Shown here one piece after another: positions 14,767 to 16,621 of a stretch of 16,621 nucleotides of DNA. The DNA comes from Desulfobacteraceae bacterium. GTDB lineage: Bacteria; Desulfobacterota; Desulfobacteria; Desulfobacterales; Desulfobacteraceae. The translations under genes were made by a program, and so were the position numbers. The stretch lies in NCBI GenBank assembly GCA_015486915.1, contig WFQS01000651.1, forward strand, positions 1 through 16,621, written 5' to 3'. Position 1 is the stretch's first letter, and each line of letters opens with the position of its first letter. Under the pieces are notes generated by a model. That model did no database searches. It was not told where the DNA came from and was given only the letters and a program-made list of their open reading frames with translations.

Positions 14767-14835
14767 ATTACAGGAATTTAAGGGTAAGGGAAAAAAGAGT
14801 CTACATACAGAAATAAAAAGAGGAAAAAACTAAAA

Positions 14836-15795
14836 TTGGCGTTCAATCTTTTTAAAAATAAAAAAGAGCAATCAAACAGGCCTTCAAACAATATTTTGGA
14901 AAAATTTAAAAGAGGCCTGTCAAAAACAAGAAAAATCCTTACAACGGATATTAACGAGCTGTTTTCAAGTGGCAAAAAATCAGATGAAGATATCCTTGAA
15001 AGACTTGAAGAAATTCTTATCTCCTCAGATCTTGGCATTGAAATCACCATGAATATTGTGGAAAAAATTTCAAAAAAATTTCAAAAAAACTCAAGCCCGG
15101 AGGAGTTGAAACAGGCACTTAAAAAAGAGCTTCTTGCTCTTTTTCCCAAAAAATCCGATCCCGCAGATTCCCTGCAAATAAAAAAACCCTATGTTATAAT
15201 GGTTATTGGTGTTAACGGTACAGGCAAGACAACTACTCTTGGCAAACTTGCCATGAAATATACATCTGACGGCAAAAAAGTCCTTATCGCTGCTGCAGAC
15301 ACTTTCAGGGCAGCCGCCATAGAACAGGTTGGAATCTGGGCGGACAGATCAAACGCCTCCATTGTAAAACACAGGCAGGGAGCAGATCCTGCAGCAGTGG
15401 CTTTTGACGGTGTTGAAGCATCCATTGCAAGGGATGTTGATGTTCTTCTCATAGATACAGCAGGCAGATTGCACACCCAGAAAAATCTCATGGAAGAACT
15501 CAAAAAAATCAAGCGTTCCGTGGGAAAAAGGCTTAAAGGTGCTCCCCATGAGATTCTGATGGTTCTTGATGCAACAACAGGCCAGAATGCAATTTCCCAG
15601 GCAAAGCTGTTTAATGAAGCAGTGGGTATTACAGCCCTTGCTCTTACCAAACTTGACGGAACAGCCAAAGGAGGAATTGTTGCTTCCATTGCAAATAGTA
15701 TGAATCTTCCTTTAAAATATATAGGTGTGGGTGAAGAAATTGGAGATTTAGAAGATTTTAACGCTGAATTATTTATCAATGCTTTGTTTGATTAA
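14836..15795 (+). CDS. ftsY: Signal recognition particle receptor FtsY
   Basis: A 319-residue SRP-type GTPase that docks the SRP-ribosome complex at the SecYEG translocon. The helical N domain (about 15-105) precedes the G domain: G1 GVNGTGKT (125-132), DTFRAAA (155-161), G3 DTAGR (207-211), G4 TKLD (271-274), and the closing GVGE...DLEDF (297-308). There is no acidic A domain; only a short basic N-terminus (about 1-35), likely a membrane-contacting helix. The start is TTG with GAGGAA 10 bases before it; an in-frame stop at 14785 and no ATG or GTG in between leave it the best choice. yebG follows 27 bases downstream. Confidence 0.96.
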   Translation: MAFNLFKNKKEQSNRPSNNILEKFKRGLSKTRKILTTDINELFSSGKKSDEDILERLEEILISSDLGIEITMNIVEKISKKFQKNSSPEELKQALKKELLALFPKKSDPADSLQIKKPYVIMVIGVNGTGKTTTLGKLAMKYTSDGKKVLIAAADTFRAAAIEQVGIWADRSNASIVKHRQGADPAAVAFDGVEASIARDVDVLLIDTAGRLHTQKNLMEELKKIKRSVGKRLKGAPHEILMVLDATTGQNAISQAKLFNEAVGITALALTKLDGTAKGGIVASIANSMNLPLKYIGVGEEIGDLEDFNAELFINALFD

Positions 15796-15812
15796 AGCTT
15801 TGTTTGATTAAA
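15781..15812 (+). repeat. Perfect 16-bp tandem duplication at the ftsY stop
   Basis: GCTTTGTTTGATTAAA occurs twice head to tail (15781-15796 and 15797-15812). The first copy encodes the last FtsY residues and its stop; the second is intergenic and provides the AAA just before the yebG GGAG ribosome site. The identity suggests a recent duplication. Confidence 0.9.
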
Positions 15813-15822
15813 GGAGCTGACC

Positions 15823-16203
15823 ATGGCTGTAATAGTAAAATATATCGTTGTCAGGAATGGAGTTGAGAAAATGACATTTGCGACAAAAAAAGAAGCTGAC
15901 GCCCATGATAAAATGCTTGACATTGCTGACAATTTATTCGAATTTCTGGAAATGGAAAATGTTGGCTTAGATGAAAAACAAATGGAAAATATTTCACTTG
16001 TGTTTTCCGAAAACAGGGACAAAATAATTTCCATTTTAAGGGGAATAAAACCAAAGGCAAAAAAGCCACAGACAGGTCCCCAAAAAACAAAATCTGAAAA
16101 AACCGGAGCACCTCCATCCAAAGCATTAACAGCAGCTGATTCCAGGACAGCTTCTTCTGCTTCAAAAAAAAAGAAAACAGATGACAGGAGAAATAAAAAA
16201 TGA
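15823..16203 (+). CDS. yebG: YebG family protein
   Basis: Residues 1-75 match the small YebG family: MAVIVKYIVVRNGVEKMTFA then TKKEADAHDKMLDIADNL, as in E. coli YebG, an SOS-induced protein of unknown biochemical role. At 126 residues it is longer than the E. coli protein (about 96) because of a Lys/Pro/Ser-rich, probably disordered, basic tail (about 76-126) that could contact nucleic acid. AAAGGAG lies just upstream. No LexA-like palindrome is visible in the 27-base gap after ftsY, so SOS control of the E. coli kind is not evident; co-transcription with ftsY is likely. Its stop overlaps the argC start by 4 bases. Confidence 0.9.
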   Translation: MAVIVKYIVVRNGVEKMTFATKKEADAHDKMLDIADNLFEFLEMENVGLDEKQMENISLVFSENRDKIISILRGIKPKAKKPQTGPQKTKSEKTGAPPSKALTAADSRTASSASKKKKTDDRRNKK

Positions 16204-16621
16204 TTAAAGTCGGAATTGCAGGGGCAACGGGATATGCTGGAGCTGAAATTGTAAAACTCATTGCAGGTCACCCGGTTGCAGAGCTTACAGCTGTAACATC
16301 AAGATCGTATAAAGGCCGGACAATGGGTGAGATTTTTCCTGCAATGAAAAACATTGTTGAAATAGAGTGCGAGGATATGGACATTGAAAATCTGTGCAGG
16401 AGAATTGACTGCATATTTCTTGCCCTGCCCCATAAAATTTCCATGAGATATGCCCCTTTATTCCTTGAAAACAACGTTAAGGTAATTGATCTTTCAGCTG
16501 ATTTCAGGTTTAAGAATGCTTCTGCATATGAAGCTGCATATCAGAGACACTCAGCAGAAAAACTTCTTAAAAAATCGGTTTACGGGCTCAGTGAAATTTA
16601 CAGGAATGAAATAAAGAATAC
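16200..16621 (+). CDS. argC: N-acetyl-gamma-glutamyl-phosphate reductase ArgC (5' part)
   Basis: The first 140 codons of an NADPH-dependent enzyme of arginine biosynthesis that reduces N-acetylglutamyl phosphate to the semialdehyde. The Rossmann motif GIAGATGYAGAEIVKLI (5-21), LTAVTSRSYKGRTMGEIFP and FLALPHKISM are typical, as is VIDLSADFRF near residue 95-105. The catalytic Cys region lies beyond the window, so the gene is cut by the window edge. The ATG overlaps the yebG stop (ATGA), with AGGAG 9 bases upstream, indicating translational coupling in a ftsY-yebG-argC unit. Confidence 0.95.
   Translation, partial: MIKVGIAGATGYAGAEIVKLIAGHPVAELTAVTSRSYKGRTMGEIFPAMKNIVEIECEDMDIENLCRRIDCIFLALPHKISMRYAPLFLENNVKVIDLSADFRFKNASAYEAAYQRHSAEKLLKKSVYGLSEIYRNEIKN

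Larger units (their letters stand above)
14416..14835. other. Divergent intergenic region with two promoters and a terminator
   Basis: About 420 bases separate the Cys-rich protein gene (minus) from ftsY (plus). It holds a minus-strand promoter, a plus-strand promoter, several paired segments and a strong plus-strand intrinsic terminator at 14722-14766, listed separately. Between the terminator and ftsY I see only the GAGGAA ribosome site and no clear second promoter. Confidence 0.7.

Noticed and set aside
15796..15822. LexA (SOS) box before yebG
   Set aside because: The 27-base gap contains only the tandem duplication and a ribosome site, with no CTG-N10-CAG-like palindrome.

Overview
The window is AT-rich chromosomal DNA from a Gram-negative anaerobe, most likely of the Desulfobacterota (Desulfobacterales-like). 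That placement is inferred from the small PxxKW cysteine-rich protein, the DivIVA/YggT pair in a genome that also encodes type IV pilus retraction ATPases, and a degenerate GAF-GGDEF protein. No rRNA, tRNA, IS element, prophage or CRISPR array is visible.

Layout. A plus-strand GAF / degenerate-GGDEF / PilZ-like protein (to 1462) converges on a long minus-strand block running from about 14415 down to 1594. In the direction of transcription that block holds: a small Cys-rich protein; an uncharacterised PLP aminotransferase; a ClC chloride channel with two CBS domains; a complete branched-chain or hydrophobic amino acid ABC transporter (livG-livK-livH-livM-livF); yggT; divIVA; two PilT-type ATPases; and a zinc-ribbon / pseudo-receiver protein. 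From 14836 to the end the strand switches to ftsY, yebG and the 5' part of argC.

How the genes work together. The liv genes form one operon, with a promoter candidate and a palindrome upstream, overlapping genes at livH/M/F, and a GC-rich hairpin after livK that fits higher dosage of the binding protein. The low-coordinate end looks like a type IV pilus motility locus: a canonical PilT, a PilT/PilU-like paralogue lacking the AIRNLIRE-type motif, and two signalling-type proteins whose active sites are degraded (receiver without its phospho-Asp; GGDEF changed to GEDTF). DivIVA and YggT, a pair linked to division and polarity, lie just upstream. ftsY, yebG and argC are tightly packed and probably co-transcribed.

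Most worth a second look: (i) a candidate structured small RNA or attenuated leader (about 14629-14766) upstream of ftsY, with its own promoter, several stems and a strong intrinsic terminator; (ii) a small hairpin with invariant ATGA loop that recurs three times, only between genes, with different but still paired stems; (iii) the pilus-associated proteins with degraded signalling sites; (iv) a possible A7-tract frameshift at the start of the first gene; (v) a ClC whose internal proton-glutamate position is Val, suggesting a channel.
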